Shown in pieces: positions 21,699-31,600 of a stretch of DNA of 64,000 nt (positions are counted from its first letter, which is position 1; every line of letters begins with the position of its first letter). Source of the DNA: CAYSJU01 sp964431495 (GTDB lineage: Bacteria > Omnitrophota > Gorgyraeia > Tantalellales > Tantalellaceae); assembly GCA_964431495.1 (NCBI GenBank), contig CAYSJU010000001.1, positions 1 to 64,000 of the forward strand. Reading direction: 5' to 3'. The notes below the pieces were generated by a model. The model saw only the letters and a program-made list of their open reading frames with translations. It was not told the DNA's origin and ran no database searches. The position numbers were made by a program, and so were the translations under genes.

Positions 21699-22775
21699 TT
21701 GAAAAGGATTTTCAGGGTAAGACTGCTGACAGCCGGTTTTATCATTTTGGGCCTCGTGGTCTTGCTGGTCGCATTCCGGATAATTAGCAATATCCCGCCA
21801 TTGAGCGTTCATGTCTCTGCGGACCGTAATTCAGTATTTATCGGAGAGCCTGTAAAATATTCGGTCATTATCCATGCGGAAAAAGGCATAAATTTAGTCC
21901 TACCTGATATTGAAAAAGATCTCACCGGATTTTCTGTCAAAGAAAAGAGATCGCAGGACAGTGTGTTCTATGGAAAGAGGATTATTAAGCGGGAACATAT
22001 CTTGAAACTGTATAAAGCGGGGGAGTACACCGTTCCAGGAATAGCTGTAAAGTATCAGCGGGGTGATACCGATAAATGGTCTGAAGTTCTGTCACCCGAA
22101 ATAAAAATAAAAGTAAAATCGCTTCTCCCTGAAGGCTTTGAAGCAGAGGCGCCCAGAGTAAGGGTTGAGGCCGGCCGGGTTTCTGCTACGGGCATGACCG
22201 GGAGGGTTGACATAGTGTCAGGGGGAGGAGGCGTCCGGGAGATAGAAGGACCTATCAGGTTCCCGATCAAAGAGAAAATGGCGCCAAGAGGGGTAATAAT
22301 ACCCGGGGAATTGCTGCGGACAGTATTTTCAGTCATTGGCAGTATTCTTCTAATCGCATTGACTGTCTTTATTATTTTTAAGATCAAGGCGAGAAGAAGT
22401 GTTCGAGTTCTTTCACCGGCAGAAAACGCCATGGAAAAGTTGCAGGCGCTAAAAAAAGAGGACCTCTGGGATAAAGGCAGGCAGAAGGAGTTCTGCGCGG
22501 AGTTGTTTTCCATAATGGTCCATTACGTGAGGGACAGGTTTAAAATAAGATCTGCAGAAATGACCACTGAAGAGCTTCTGGAGGAGATCTCAAGGATGGA
22601 GGAACTGGCCGAGGAAGATAAGGGTTATTTGAAGGAACTTATTGAGGCATGCAATGTTATAAAATACACGACATATTTGCCTGAAAAAAGACAGAGGGTA
22701 TTAGACCCCGAATCAGCTTTGAAGTTTGTGCGGAATACGATCAGTAAAGAGGAGACAGGAGTTAACGGATCATGA
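21699..22775 (+). CDS. BatD-like membrane protein (short, single Ig-like region)
   Basis: 358 residues from a TTG start, chosen because AGGAGAAGG (21682-21690) sits just upstream and the frame closes nearby. An N-terminal helix (about residues 8-28) is followed by a beta-rich extracytoplasmic region, where a segment like VFIGEPVKYSVIIHAEKG resembles the first domain of BatD. A second membrane helix lies at about residues 207-230, then an acidic helical cytoplasmic tail. It occupies the usual place between DUF58 and batA. It may recruit the VWA proteins to the membrane; that is inferred from position and topology. The stop overlaps batA by four bases. Confidence 0.75.
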   Translation: MKRIFRVRLLTAGFIILGLVVLLVAFRIISNIPPLSVHVSADRNSVFIGEPVKYSVIIHAEKGINLVLPDIEKDLTGFSVKEKRSQDSVFYGKRIIKREHILKLYKAGEYTVPGIAVKYQRGDTDKWSEVLSPEIKIKVKSLLPEGFEAEAPRVRVEAGRVSATGMTGRVDIVSGGGGVREIEGPIRFPIKEKMAPRGVIIPGELLRTVFSVIGSILLIALTVFIIFKIKARRSVRVLSPAENAMEKLQALKKEDLWDKGRQKEFCAELFSIMVHYVRDRFKIRSAEMTTEELLEEISRMEELAEEDKGYLKELIEACNVIKYTTYLPEKRQRVLDPESALKFVRNTISKEETGVNGS

Positions 22776-23803
22776 TATTCAGGAATCCATGGGTTCTCTT
22801 AGCATTGCCTGTGTTCTATCTCCTGGTCTTTTATCAGATCAGGAAACGCAGGAGGCCAGGTTTTATATTCCCCTCGGATTCAATCATAAAAAACCTGAAG
22901 AAATCCATTAAACCGTCTCTCTTCCAGGGGATGTTCTATTTCAGGGTTATATGTATAACCCTGGCCATCCTGGCTATGGCAAGGCCGCAGACAGGCCTGG
23001 GCACCAAAGTGAGGAAGGAAGGCATAGCGATCGTAATAGCAATGGATTGCTCAAGCACCATGCTTGCCGAGGACCTTAAATTAAGCCTGACGGATTTCGT
23101 AAAGCTTTCTCATGTTATCGGAGAAACTACGCGTATCACTCGAACAGATGCGGCGCGTGAGGTAGCGAAGGAGTTTATCTCGTCCAGGCCCGATGATATG
23201 ATCGGACTTGTCGCTTTTGCTTCTCAAGCGTTTATAGTCTGTCCATTGACATTCGATCATGACTGGCTCCTTCATTCTTTGGAACGGATCAAAGTAGGTC
23301 TTATAAGAGACGGAACAGCTATAGGTTCCGGCATTTTGACCAGCCTTAATTGCCTTAAAGATGTCAAGGCCAAGAGCAGGGTTATTATATTGTTGACTGA
23401 TGGGATAAACAATTTTGGCCAGATCCCACCCCTGACAGCGGCAGAGGCGGCAAGGGCGCTGGGTATAAAGATCTATACCATTGGAGTGGTCAGTGACGGC
23501 CGGGTGCCGTTTCCTGTAGAGGATGACTACGGGCGTGTGACGTATAAACAGGTCATCATAGAGATAAATGAGAAAATGTTAAAAGAGATAGCGAATATGA
23601 CAGGCGGGGATTATTATCAGGTGACCGACATGGAATCCTTAAGGGAAAGCTATAAGGAGATAGACCGGCTTGAGAAGACGGAAATAGAGGAATTAGGATA
23701 TGAGGAGTACAGTGATATTTTCAGGATATTCCTGCTACCGGCGCTGGGGCTGTTATTGGTGGAAATACTGGCAAGTAATACTTTTTTGAGAAAGATACCA
23801 TAA
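22772..23803 (+). CDS. batA: BatA: membrane-anchored VWA protein
   Basis: 343 residues. Two N-terminal membrane helices (about 7-23 and 55-72) are followed by the conserved ARPQTG segment, a VWA domain and a C-terminal helix (about 318-336). The MIDAS reads DCSST (Asp92, Ser94, Thr96), so the third residue is Thr instead of Ser; metal binding is still plausible. A segment of roughly 15-20 residues after LAED looks like an insertion compared with BatB next door. LLTDGINNFG supplies the distal MIDAS Asp. Bat proteins were first linked to aerotolerance in Bacteroides and Leptospira relatives; the molecular role is still unclear. Confidence 0.92.
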   Translation: MIFRNPWVLLALPVFYLLVFYQIRKRRRPGFIFPSDSIIKNLKKSIKPSLFQGMFYFRVICITLAILAMARPQTGLGTKVRKEGIAIVIAMDCSSTMLAEDLKLSLTDFVKLSHVIGETTRITRTDAAREVAKEFISSRPDDMIGLVAFASQAFIVCPLTFDHDWLLHSLERIKVGLIRDGTAIGSGILTSLNCLKDVKAKSRVIILLTDGINNFGQIPPLTAAEAARALGIKIYTIGVVSDGRVPFPVEDDYGRVTYKQVIIEINEKMLKEIANMTGGDYYQVTDMESLRESYKEIDRLEKTEIEELGYEEYSDIFRIFLLPALGLLLVEILASNTFLRKIP

Positions 23804-24793
23804 ATGAAATTCGGCGATCTCAGAATATTAATGTATCTGGTCTGGCTCAGTCCGGTCGTTCTCGTGTTTTATATATGGGCGGAGATCAAGCGGAAAAGGA
23901 TAATGTTAAGATTCGCTGAAAAGGAACTATTAAAAAAAATAGACCCGTTTTATAGCCCTCATCTGGCAAAGATCAGGATATTCCTGGTCATTTTGGTATT
24001 ATCTTTGTTCATGTTCGCGCTGGCCAGACCGCAATGGGGGTTTTTCTGGAAGGAAAACAGGTTCAAAGGTCTTGATATTATCATCGCGCTTGACACGTCT
24101 AAAAGCATGTTGGCCAGGGATGTTCCACCGGATCGTTTAAGTTTTGCCAAGTCAAGGATAAGGGATTTTGTCAGGAACTTAAAAGGGGACAGGGTCGGGT
24201 TGATCGCTTTTGCGGGCAGGGCTTTTTTGCAGTGTCCTCTGACCGTGGATCATGGCGGGTTTATGCTTATCCTTAACAATATAAGCGTGAATACTATACC
24301 AAGAGGGGGAACGTCTATTGCGGAAGCCATAACGGAAGCGGCAAGGAGTTATAAAGGAGCTGAAACCAGCGACAGGATACTCATTTTAATAACAGATGGA
24401 GAAAATACCGAAGGAGATCTGGAGAAAGCTATAAAGGAAGCCAGGGAAGAGCGGATAGTTGTGAACTGCATCGGTATCGGGTCAAAGCAAGGTGAACCAC
24501 TACGGGTTTTGGATGAAAAGGGCCGGAGCATGTTTTTAAAGGACAAAGATGGCAAGGTTGTAAAGTCTTCCCTTGATGAAGTCACACTGGAGAATATTGC
24601 CGAAGAGACCGGTGGTATGTACGTGCGCGCTACCAGGGATGTGTTCGGGCTGAAAAAAATATACGAAGAACAGCTGTCCGGATTGGAAAGATACCAGACA
24701 AAAGACAGAATGGTCAAAGTCTATAATGAGAGGTTTCAGATATTCCTGGGTATTGCTTTGATCTGTTTGATAATAGGAATATTTTTACTTTGA
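23804..24793 (+). CDS. batB: BatB: membrane-anchored VWA protein
   Basis: 329 residues, with its ATG immediately after the batA stop. Two N-terminal helices (about 8-25 and 57-74), then LARPQWG, then a VWA domain with canonical MIDAS DTSKS (Asp97, Ser99, Ser101), the ITDGEN motif and a final helix (about 310-329). The pair batA-batB is the standard arrangement in Bat operons, with the VWA domains exposed outside the cytoplasmic membrane and thought to bind TPR partners such as BatC. Confidence 0.93.
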   Translation: MKFGDLRILMYLVWLSPVVLVFYIWAEIKRKRIMLRFAEKELLKKIDPFYSPHLAKIRIFLVILVLSLFMFALARPQWGFFWKENRFKGLDIIIALDTSKSMLARDVPPDRLSFAKSRIRDFVRNLKGDRVGLIAFAGRAFLQCPLTVDHGGFMLILNNISVNTIPRGGTSIAEAITEAARSYKGAETSDRILILITDGENTEGDLEKAIKEAREERIVVNCIGIGSKQGEPLRVLDEKGRSMFLKDKDGKVVKSSLDEVTLENIAEETGGMYVRATRDVFGLKKIYEEQLSGLERYQTKDRMVKVYNERFQIFLGIALICLIIGIFLL

Positions 24794-24898
24794 CGGAAAG
24801 AACACACTCGCACAACACATTGTAACATACTATAAATTAATGGGTTATGAAAGATGCGATTTGCGGGGGGAATATTTAAAGCCTTATAGTGAGAAAAA

Positions 24899-26072
24899 AT
24901 GAAGATCAAGAGTTTGTGTATTACAGTCCTGACTGCAGTAGTGATACTGGTTTTACCAGTGAGTGGTATTTTTGCAGCCACTGACGATGACAAATTGATC
25001 AATCACGCAAACAAACTTTACAGGGACAAGCAATATGACGAGGCCCTCGAGATCTATGATGAACTGCTTAAAAAAGACTCTGATTCTGATATCCTGAATT
25101 ATAACACGGGATTTTTACATTATGTAAAAGGGGATTACAGCACTGCTGTCAGGTTTTTTACAAAGGCGCTGGTAACGGATAGTTTCCCGGTTGAGAAGGA
25201 TGCGCTTTCTTTTATAGGCAACAGTTATTACAGGATGAGCGAACAGAAGGAAGCTGGGGACCGTAAGGAGTCCATAGCCTTTTGCAGGAAGGCCGTTGAT
25301 TATTACAGACGGTCGATCGAATTGGATGATAGAGACAGGGACATTAAATATAATTTTGAGATGGCGGAGAGCAGGTTGATCGCGCTTTTAAAAAAGGATG
25401 AAGAGCCGGATCAGTCACAGAGCAGTGGTTCCGGAGAGGGAGAAGGTGATGGCTCTGGCGGAGGCGGAGGTGGAGGCGAGGGTGGCGGCGAAGGAGAACC
25501 CGGCGAAGGCGCACCCGGCGAAGGAGAACCTGGCGAAGGAGAACCCGGCGAAGGCGAAGGCGCACCCGGTGAAGGAGAACCCGGCGAAGNNNNNNNNNNN
25601 NNNNNNNNNNNNNNNNNNNNNNNNNNNNNNNNNNNNNNNNNNNNNNNNNNNNNNNNNNNNNNNNNNNNNNNNNNNNNNNNNNNNNNNNNAAGGCGAAGGC
25701 GCACCCGGTGAAGGAGAACCCGGCGAAGGCGAAGGCGCACCCGGCGAAGGAGAACCCGGCGAAGGCGCACCCGGCGAAGGCGCACCCGGCGAAGGAGAAC
25801 CCGGCGAAGGCGAAGGCGCACCCGGCGAAGGAGAACCCGGCGAAGGAGAACCCGGCGAAGGAGAACCCGGCGAAGGCGAAGGCGCACCTGGCGAAGGAGA
25901 ACCCGGCGAAGGCGAAGGCGCACCCGGTGAAGAGGGTGCAGGAGGGACCGAAGGCATGTCAGAGTCACAGGGAAGGGTTGTTATTGACGCTTATTGGAAC
26001 GGCGAAGCCCCGAAAATGGTATTAGAAAGTGAAAGATCCCTATTTAAAGATGAAGTATCAAAAGACTGGTAA
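24899..26072 (+). CDS. batC: BatC: exported TPR protein with long GEGEPGE low-complexity tail (gap inside)
   Basis: The signal peptide (cut near FAA at residue 29) is followed by about three TPRs (residues 30-160), including LNYNTGFLHYVKGDYSTAV. Next comes an acidic, glycine/proline-rich tract of GEGEPGEGAP-type units from about 25436 to 25930, then a short C-terminus ending SKDW. The 100-N gap changes the apparent frame, but the flanks (…GGCGAAG and AAGGCGAA…) overlap in the repeat and rejoin in frame, so one gene is called. BatC partners BatB in the periplasm. A 105-base space separates it from batB, where no good promoter is seen. The end overlaps batD. Confidence 0.88.
25436..25930 (+). 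repeat. GEGEPGEGAP-coding low-complexity tract in batC
   Basis: Tandem GAAGGAGAACCCGGCGAAGG-type units code for alternating Gly-Glu with Pro or Ala-Pro. The reverse strand is open in two frames only because of the repeat. The tract is predicted to be disordered and strongly acidic. Its true length is unknown because of the gap. Confidence 0.92.
25590..25689. other. Assembly gap 3 (100 N) inside the batC repeat
   Basis: Exactly 100 N. Left and right flanks share the triplet AAG in repeat phase, so the missing length is a multiple of three. The apparent frame change is an artefact of the placeholder. Confidence 0.95.
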
Positions 26073-27522
26073 ACTGATTAAAATTTTAATAGTTTCAGTA
26101 ATTATTTCTATTATTTTCCCGCTCTCTGTCCGCGCTGAGGGGAAGAGGGCGGATTTTGATATCAGCGGCAGGATATTCCTTGTTTTGGATATACCAAAGT
26201 CAGAAATATATGTGAACGAGAAAGTCCCTGTAAAATTAAAACTTTACAGCGATTGGCTGGACGTGGAAGATCTGTCATTATCAGACCCAGTAAACAAGGG
26301 ACTTATAGCGGGAAAATTCATCAAAGGTGATCCGGTGATCATTGAAAAAGAGGGAATAAGCTATGCTTTAATAGAATTCGATAAATCTTTTTTCGCGCTT
26401 AAACCCGGAGAATTTACATTCGGAGCCGTAAAGGCAAGGTGCAATGTCGCGAGACGGAGGGGCAAAGCAGGCAAAAAAGGGATAGATCTACTGAATGATA
26501 ACGAGGATTTCTATAACAGGTTTCTCGGCCGCAGAAAGCAACGCGAAATAGAATTGTCAACACAGCCGTGCGCCATAAAGGTGCTCCCCTTGCCGTCAAA
26601 AGCAAGACCCGCGGATTTCAGTGGAGCTGTCGGGGCCTTTACGTTTGACTTGAAAGCTGATCGGAGCGATCTTGACAGAGGTAATATTGTCAGAATATTC
26701 AGCCGGATAAAAGGGGAGGGCAATTATAACACTGTCAGGATGCCCGATATCCCTGAAATAGACGGTCTGAGCCTTTATGATTCCAGGACAGAACGGTCTG
26801 ATACCCAGGTTGTTTTCGAACAGGTCCTTAAAATAGACCCGGATAAGTTAAAGCAAATACCGCCCATTGAGTTTACTTTCTTTGATCCGGAGCGCCGCAA
26901 ATATATTACATTCAAAGAAGGCCCTTTTGACGTTGAGGGTAAAGTAAGACCACGGATCAAAGGATCGGAAAAGCCTTTGCCTGAGAAGAAAAAAGAACCT
27001 TCGGAGGGATGGGTCGTCTTGTTAAAAAATAAGCCGGGCAGATTCTATAAAGATACCCAGGCATTTTATAAAAGCGCCATCTTTATTTTATTACTGATCC
27101 TTCCGATCGTTTTTCTTGCAGCATCGCTTATTGCTCACAGGCGGATATGGATAATGACATCCGATTCAGAATACGCCGTGTTTCTCCGCGCTTCCAGCAA
27201 GGCAAAACGATCATTATCCATTGGAAAGGCATTAATGCGACAGGGGAAAGCCCGGGAATTTTATGATCTGGTGTTTAACATGATTCAGGAGTATCTTGGG
27301 GAAAGGTTTTCTCTCCCCGTCGGAAGCATAACGGAGGAAGACATTGATGCCATAGGTTCTGAAAAAGATCTGGGAGGAATAGCCGAAAAAATAAAAAGTG
27401 TCTTCACGGACTGCTATATCGCCAGGTACACTTTTTTGAATATCAGCAGGGGCGATATGTCCGGCACATTTGATAAACTGACGGAAGTTATAGATTCTCT
27501 GAATAATGTGAAGGGAACGTAG
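26050..27522 (+). CDS. batD: BatD-type protein (large Ig-like membrane protein)
   Basis: The start is placed at ATG 26050 because it gives a clean signal peptide (MKYQKTGKLIKILIVSVIIS, cut near VRA); an in-frame GTG at 26029 adds seven residues. About 490 residues: beta-rich extracytoplasmic domains (residues 30-320), one membrane helix (about 345-365), then a helical cytoplasmic tail. Domain layout matches BatD of Bat operons. It overlaps the batC end by 23 bases. A palindrome starts on the last base of its stop codon. Confidence 0.9.
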   Translation: MKYQKTGKLIKILIVSVIISIIFPLSVRAEGKRADFDISGRIFLVLDIPKSEIYVNEKVPVKLKLYSDWLDVEDLSLSDPVNKGLIAGKFIKGDPVIIEKEGISYALIEFDKSFFALKPGEFTFGAVKARCNVARRRGKAGKKGIDLLNDNEDFYNRFLGRRKQREIELSTQPCAIKVLPLPSKARPADFSGAVGAFTFDLKADRSDLDRGNIVRIFSRIKGEGNYNTVRMPDIPEIDGLSLYDSRTERSDTQVVFEQVLKIDPDKLKQIPPIEFTFFDPERRKYITFKEGPFDVEGKVRPRIKGSEKPLPEKKKEPSEGWVVLLKNKPGRFYKDTQAFYKSAIFILLLILPIVFLAASLIAHRRIWIMTSDSEYAVFLRASSKAKRSLSIGKALMRQGKAREFYDLVFNMIQEYLGERFSLPVGSITEEDIDAIGSEKDLGGIAEKIKSVFTDCYIARYTFLNISRGDMSGTFDKLTEVIDSLNNVKGT

Positions 27523-27540
27523 AAGGGGTCTGACCCCTTC
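27522..27540. repeat. Palindrome GAAGGGGTC-T-GACCCCTTC after batD
   Basis: A perfect 9-bp inverted repeat with one central base, beginning on the last base of the batD stop codon and lying in the batD-batE gap. It has no T-tract, so it is not a typical terminator. It looks like a small dispersed palindromic unit; only this copy is seen in the window. Confidence 0.7.
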
Positions 27541-27578
27541 TGCTGGAAGAGTCATAATAAAAAATATTATTTAAATTT

Positions 27579-28358
27579 ATGAGGTATAAAACCATAATAA
27601 TTTTTATTTTTTTGGCCGTACTGGTGATTTTGTTACATACAGCCATGTCAGAAGAACAGAAGACGCTAGATCCCGAGAAGGCTTTCTACATGGCGGATAG
27701 TTTTTACGAGAAAGGAGACTGGAACAAAGCCATACGGGAATATGCATCCATTTTAAAACATGGGTTCAAAAGCGGTAATATGTTCTATAATCTCGGAAAT
27801 TGTTATCTTGAAAAAAGAAACATCGGAATGGCTATTCTGAACTATGAAAGGGCTCGCCGCCTGATGCCACGGGACAACGATCTTTTATTCAATTACAGGT
27901 ATGCCAGGTCATTGATGAAACAGCAGGACCCATCATATCCAAGGAGTCTTTTGGAAGGTTTTGTTATAGATCTGTTTGAATATGTTAATTTGAATGAAAA
28001 TATAATAATCGGATGTTTTTTATACTATGCAATGATCATCTTCATCATATTGAGCCTGTTTTTCCGCAGGTCCCGGGTATTTTCTGTCTTTTTGGGTTTT
28101 GTTTTTGCGTTCGCGTTTATGATCCAATTCGCGCCTTTGGCATATAAAATACGGGAACTGGAACAGGGAGCCATTGTTGTTGCCGATATCACTGACGCGA
28201 GATTTGAACCACTCAGAGACGCGGATGTTCATTTCCCCCTTTATGATGGGATGAAGGTGGACATTTTAAGGACCGAAGGCAATTGGCGCAAAGTAAAACG
28301 GCTCGATGGAAAGATCGGTTGGGTGAAAAATGAAGCGGTAAAATTGATAAAAGTTTAA
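27579..28358 (+). CDS. batE: BatE: TPR, membrane and SH3-like protein
   Basis: 259 residues. The N-terminal signal sequence (residues 3-22) is followed by about two TPRs (30-125; MFYNLGNCYLEKRNIGMAI), two membrane helices (about 140-163 and 166-187) and a C-terminal SH3-like domain (about 195-257; YDGMKVDILRTEGNWRKV). This architecture is typical of BatE, the last gene of the operon. No clear Shine-Dalgarno is seen before the ATG; the palindrome upstream may separate its translation from batD. Confidence 0.9.
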   Translation: MRYKTIIIFIFLAVLVILLHTAMSEEQKTLDPEKAFYMADSFYEKGDWNKAIREYASILKHGFKSGNMFYNLGNCYLEKRNIGMAILNYERARRLMPRDNDLLFNYRYARSLMKQQDPSYPRSLLEGFVIDLFEYVNLNENIIIGCFLYYAMIIFIILSLFFRRSRVFSVFLGFVFAFAFMIQFAPLAYKIRELEQGAIVVADITDARFEPLRDADVHFPLYDGMKVDILRTEGNWRKVKRLDGKIGWVKNEAVKLIKV

Positions 28359-28679
28359 ATTTTTCTAATTTTCCACAAAACCCCCTATTCTTAACTTATT
28401 AAAACACAAGAACTTACGCCAGAAAATCCATACAGTTCGCCATCGTTAGCTATAAAAAAGTAAGCTATTTTTCGAAAGCATGGAAATTTTTGATGGTATA
28501 CTTTAATAGGATATGCGCGAACCGAAAAAAAGCGCGTATAAGGAAATTTTTTCGTATTAAAGGGGGAGTGTAAATAATACGTTCATAATATTAAAATTAA
28601 ATTTATTTGTGGCACATTAGTGCAACAAATAGTTTTTTTTGCTTTTTAATTAAAGAGTTTTAATAATAGTTAAATAATC
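28359..28679 (+). promoter_or_regulatory. AT-rich leader of giant gene 2 with extended -10 promoter and hairpins
   Basis: No gene is seen here. TGGTATACT (28494-28502) is an extended -10 box with no good -35. Downstream, 28512-28540 folds into an 8-bp hairpin (ATGCGCG/CGCGTAT core, one G-U) followed after a few bases by T6. Immediately before the gene there is no Shine-Dalgarno. If transcription starts near 28509, the leader is about 170 nt. It does not resemble a riboswitch I know. Confidence 0.45.
28605..28640 (+). terminator. Terminator-like hairpin with T8 just before giant gene 2
   Basis: An 11-bp stem with one mismatch (arms at 28605-28615 and 28620-28630, loop ATTA) is followed by TTTTTTTT at 28633-28640. 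It could end the bat operon transcript, or act as an attenuator within the giant gene's leader, because the gene starts only 40 bases later. Confidence 0.55.
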
Positions 28680-31600
28680 ATGGGCAAACAAATGGAAGAA
28701 AAAGAACTATCAGTTCATAGCCTGTCTACCAATAAAAAGGTCAGGCCGCTAATCAGGTCTGTCGCATTGACCGTGGCAATGATCTTTTTTCTTCAGCAGA
28801 CCGTTTTTGCCCAGGGACAGGCCAGGCCCTCAACTCCTCCTACCGTGACAAGTAACGGCTTGAACATAAATCAGTTTTCGATCCCCCGCGATATTGCCAT
28901 AACCAAGGACGTAAACATCACTGACAGCAAGCAGCTTATAATAAATATTAAGGATGTTCATGATAATTATGGTGCCCAGGAATCCATTGTAGACGTGTTG
29001 GACAATCTACTGGTGAACTATGACATCAGGTTCGTCGGAGTAGAAGGCTCGGAGGGGTATATAGATACCAGCATTATCTCCGCCTTTCCGGATGAAGAAT
29101 CCAGGAAGATGACCGCGGATTATCTTATGCGCGAAGGAAAGATCTCCGCCGGTGAGTTCTTCGCCGCCCTCTCAAAAACATCTATTATGCTCTACGGTAT
29201 AGACGACAGCAGTCTATACGTAAAAAACCATGACGCCTATTTGCACCTTCTTGAATATAAAAAACAGAACCTCGGGCATATTGATACCATCAGGGACGCG
29301 CTTTTAGCGCTGGAGGACCATATATTCTCTGCGGATCTGAAAATGCTGAACAGGAATTCTGTCCTGAACGGCAGCGAGAAAAAGAGGTTCACTAAGCGGT
29401 GGGGTTCCATCAGGAAGATAGGCGAGAAATACGACATCAAGCTGGGCGATTATCCGAACGTCAATGCGTTGATGAAAGCGGTCAGTGTTGAAAAGACCAT
29501 TGATTATGAGGCGACGAACGCTGAAAGGGATCATCTTCTGGATCTTTTGACGCAAAGGCTGAAAAGAGAGCACCTGGAGGAACTGATCCTTAAGAGCCTC
29601 GCGTTCAAGCTCGGGAAAATAGCAAAGAGCCAGTTCTATTCCTATCTTCTTATGGTAGCCAGATCCGGGAACGTTGACGAAACTTATTATGAGCAGCTTG
29701 AAAAATTCTGCGAATATGTAATGCTCTACGAATCCATTGACATAGCTCAGCTTATGGACGAGATAGAGGACTACGAATGCAGGATAAAAGATAAGCTTTT
29801 CAGAAACAGGGAGGAGAAGGCGCTCACCAAGCTTTTAAAGGACACGGAAATACTGAACAACCTTTACGCGATACAACTTACCAGCGGCCAGTTAAAATAT
29901 CTCATGTCCCACATGGGCGATTTCAGGACGGAGGAATTTTTTAATTTCATCAAAAAAGAGTACAAGAAGTACCGCATCCCTCTTCCCGCGGAACTGGGAG
30001 ACGCTTCCCAGGTGTTCGAAAGGCTGTCCATGGCCGTGACTTTTTATGAGGCTGCCACTGCCAGGAACAGGAAGATGGTGGAGAACACCATCAAGGATAT
30101 GAGGGAGAACAACGTTGATGTCGCTGCTATTATAACCGGCGGTTTTCATACCAGGGGTATAACCGACATACTTAAATCGGACGAAATATCCTACCTGATC
30201 CTCTTGCCGCGCTTTAATTCCAAGACCGGTAAGCGTCCTTATGTCACCATTCTTACGAAAAAGACCAGGAAATACTCTCATTATGCCAATTCGGGAGAAT
30301 ACCTTGCGGTTACCTCCAATTTTGCTCTCATGGAAGAGATTATAAAGGGTTCAGGCATGGAAGAATGGGCGGTTCGCACCAAGATAGAGACCGTGGTCAT
30401 GCTGCTGGGGTTCTCTATTTTGAAGTATATGGATAAGGGCATCCTTAACAGGGATGTGTGGGAGCGCATTAAGGGCAGGTATCTCCAGGAATTCGCGGAG
30501 AAGCAGGATGATCTGTTGAAGCGGGGTCTGATCACGGAAAGCCAGGTGGGGTTTATGCGGGAACTTCTGGAGTCAGTAGTGATAGAAGGAGAACGCGGCC
30601 GGGTGAAGATGGGTGTTGAAATAGAAGAAGGAAAGTTCATGTATCTGGTGGAACTTTCAGAAAAAGAAGAAGATAAAGAGCAAAAGATCACGATGACGGC
30701 ATATGACAGGGTCCCCGGGGAAGTGATCAAACAGATGCAGTTCGAGCAGTCTATTATGATGGCTGAGACAGCCGGCATGGACGCGGTAAGCAGGGGTAAA
30801 GAACTGCTGAAAAATGTCCGCCGGATCAAGGTAGAAGAGCTTAAAAGAAGGGCGGGAGATTATATTGACAGGCAAATAGCCGGAAGAAAGATCGACAGGA
30901 GAGATATCGAAAGGTCGATAAGGAAGATAGCCGGAAGGCTGGGTATTCCGGATGCGGTCGGAGAGATAAACGTAGAAGCGCTTATTAATGGGGCCCGCGC
31001 CTATAACATGGAGGAGTTCAGTGAGATATTTAAAAAGGAAGGAGGCTGGATCGCCAAAGCCGGTCGCCCGGAGATAAGGGCTGCGGATCAGACATACGGA
31101 CGCGAGGCCACGGACAGATTTTTAGATAGACTGCGGAAAGTAGTTGGAGATTTCGTGACCCGGCAGAACACGCAAAAACGGACGGATATGAAAATATACG
31201 CGGATATCCCCGAAGCAGGATCCGATGAGTTTACTTTCGGCTTTCCCGGGATCTATTCCAGGGAGATGATAGACTCGGAGCTGGCTGTCCTGTATAAAAT
31301 GCTCCATGATGAGTTCAGCAAGGACGGGGTCATCACTATCGACCGCGCCTTGACACCAGGGGAGATAAATAAACTCGAAAAAACTCCTGGCATCGAAAAT
31401 GTCTATTCAGCGGGCACATCCGAAAAAGGAAGGACAAAAATAATCTATAAAACCGATAAACTGGATCCTTTAAGGTCTTCTCTTGAAAAAGATCTTAACC
31501 TTGAAAAGGATAATTTAAGCGCTTTAAGGATCCCATATCTGCCAATGGGTGTGGCAGCCGGAAGGTCAGAAGAGACCTTTGATGAAGCAAGCCTTCGCGC

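Noticed and set aside
25344..25970. Minus-strand frames rich in Pro/Ser/Gly or Arg/Leu opposite batC
   Set aside because: They arise from the reverse complement of the GEGEPGE repeat; composition is pure repeat with no flanking gene structure.
28359..28679. A known riboswitch (for example cyclic-di-GMP or THF) before giant gene 2
   Set aside because: Hairpins are present, but none of the conserved loop sequences I know could be found.
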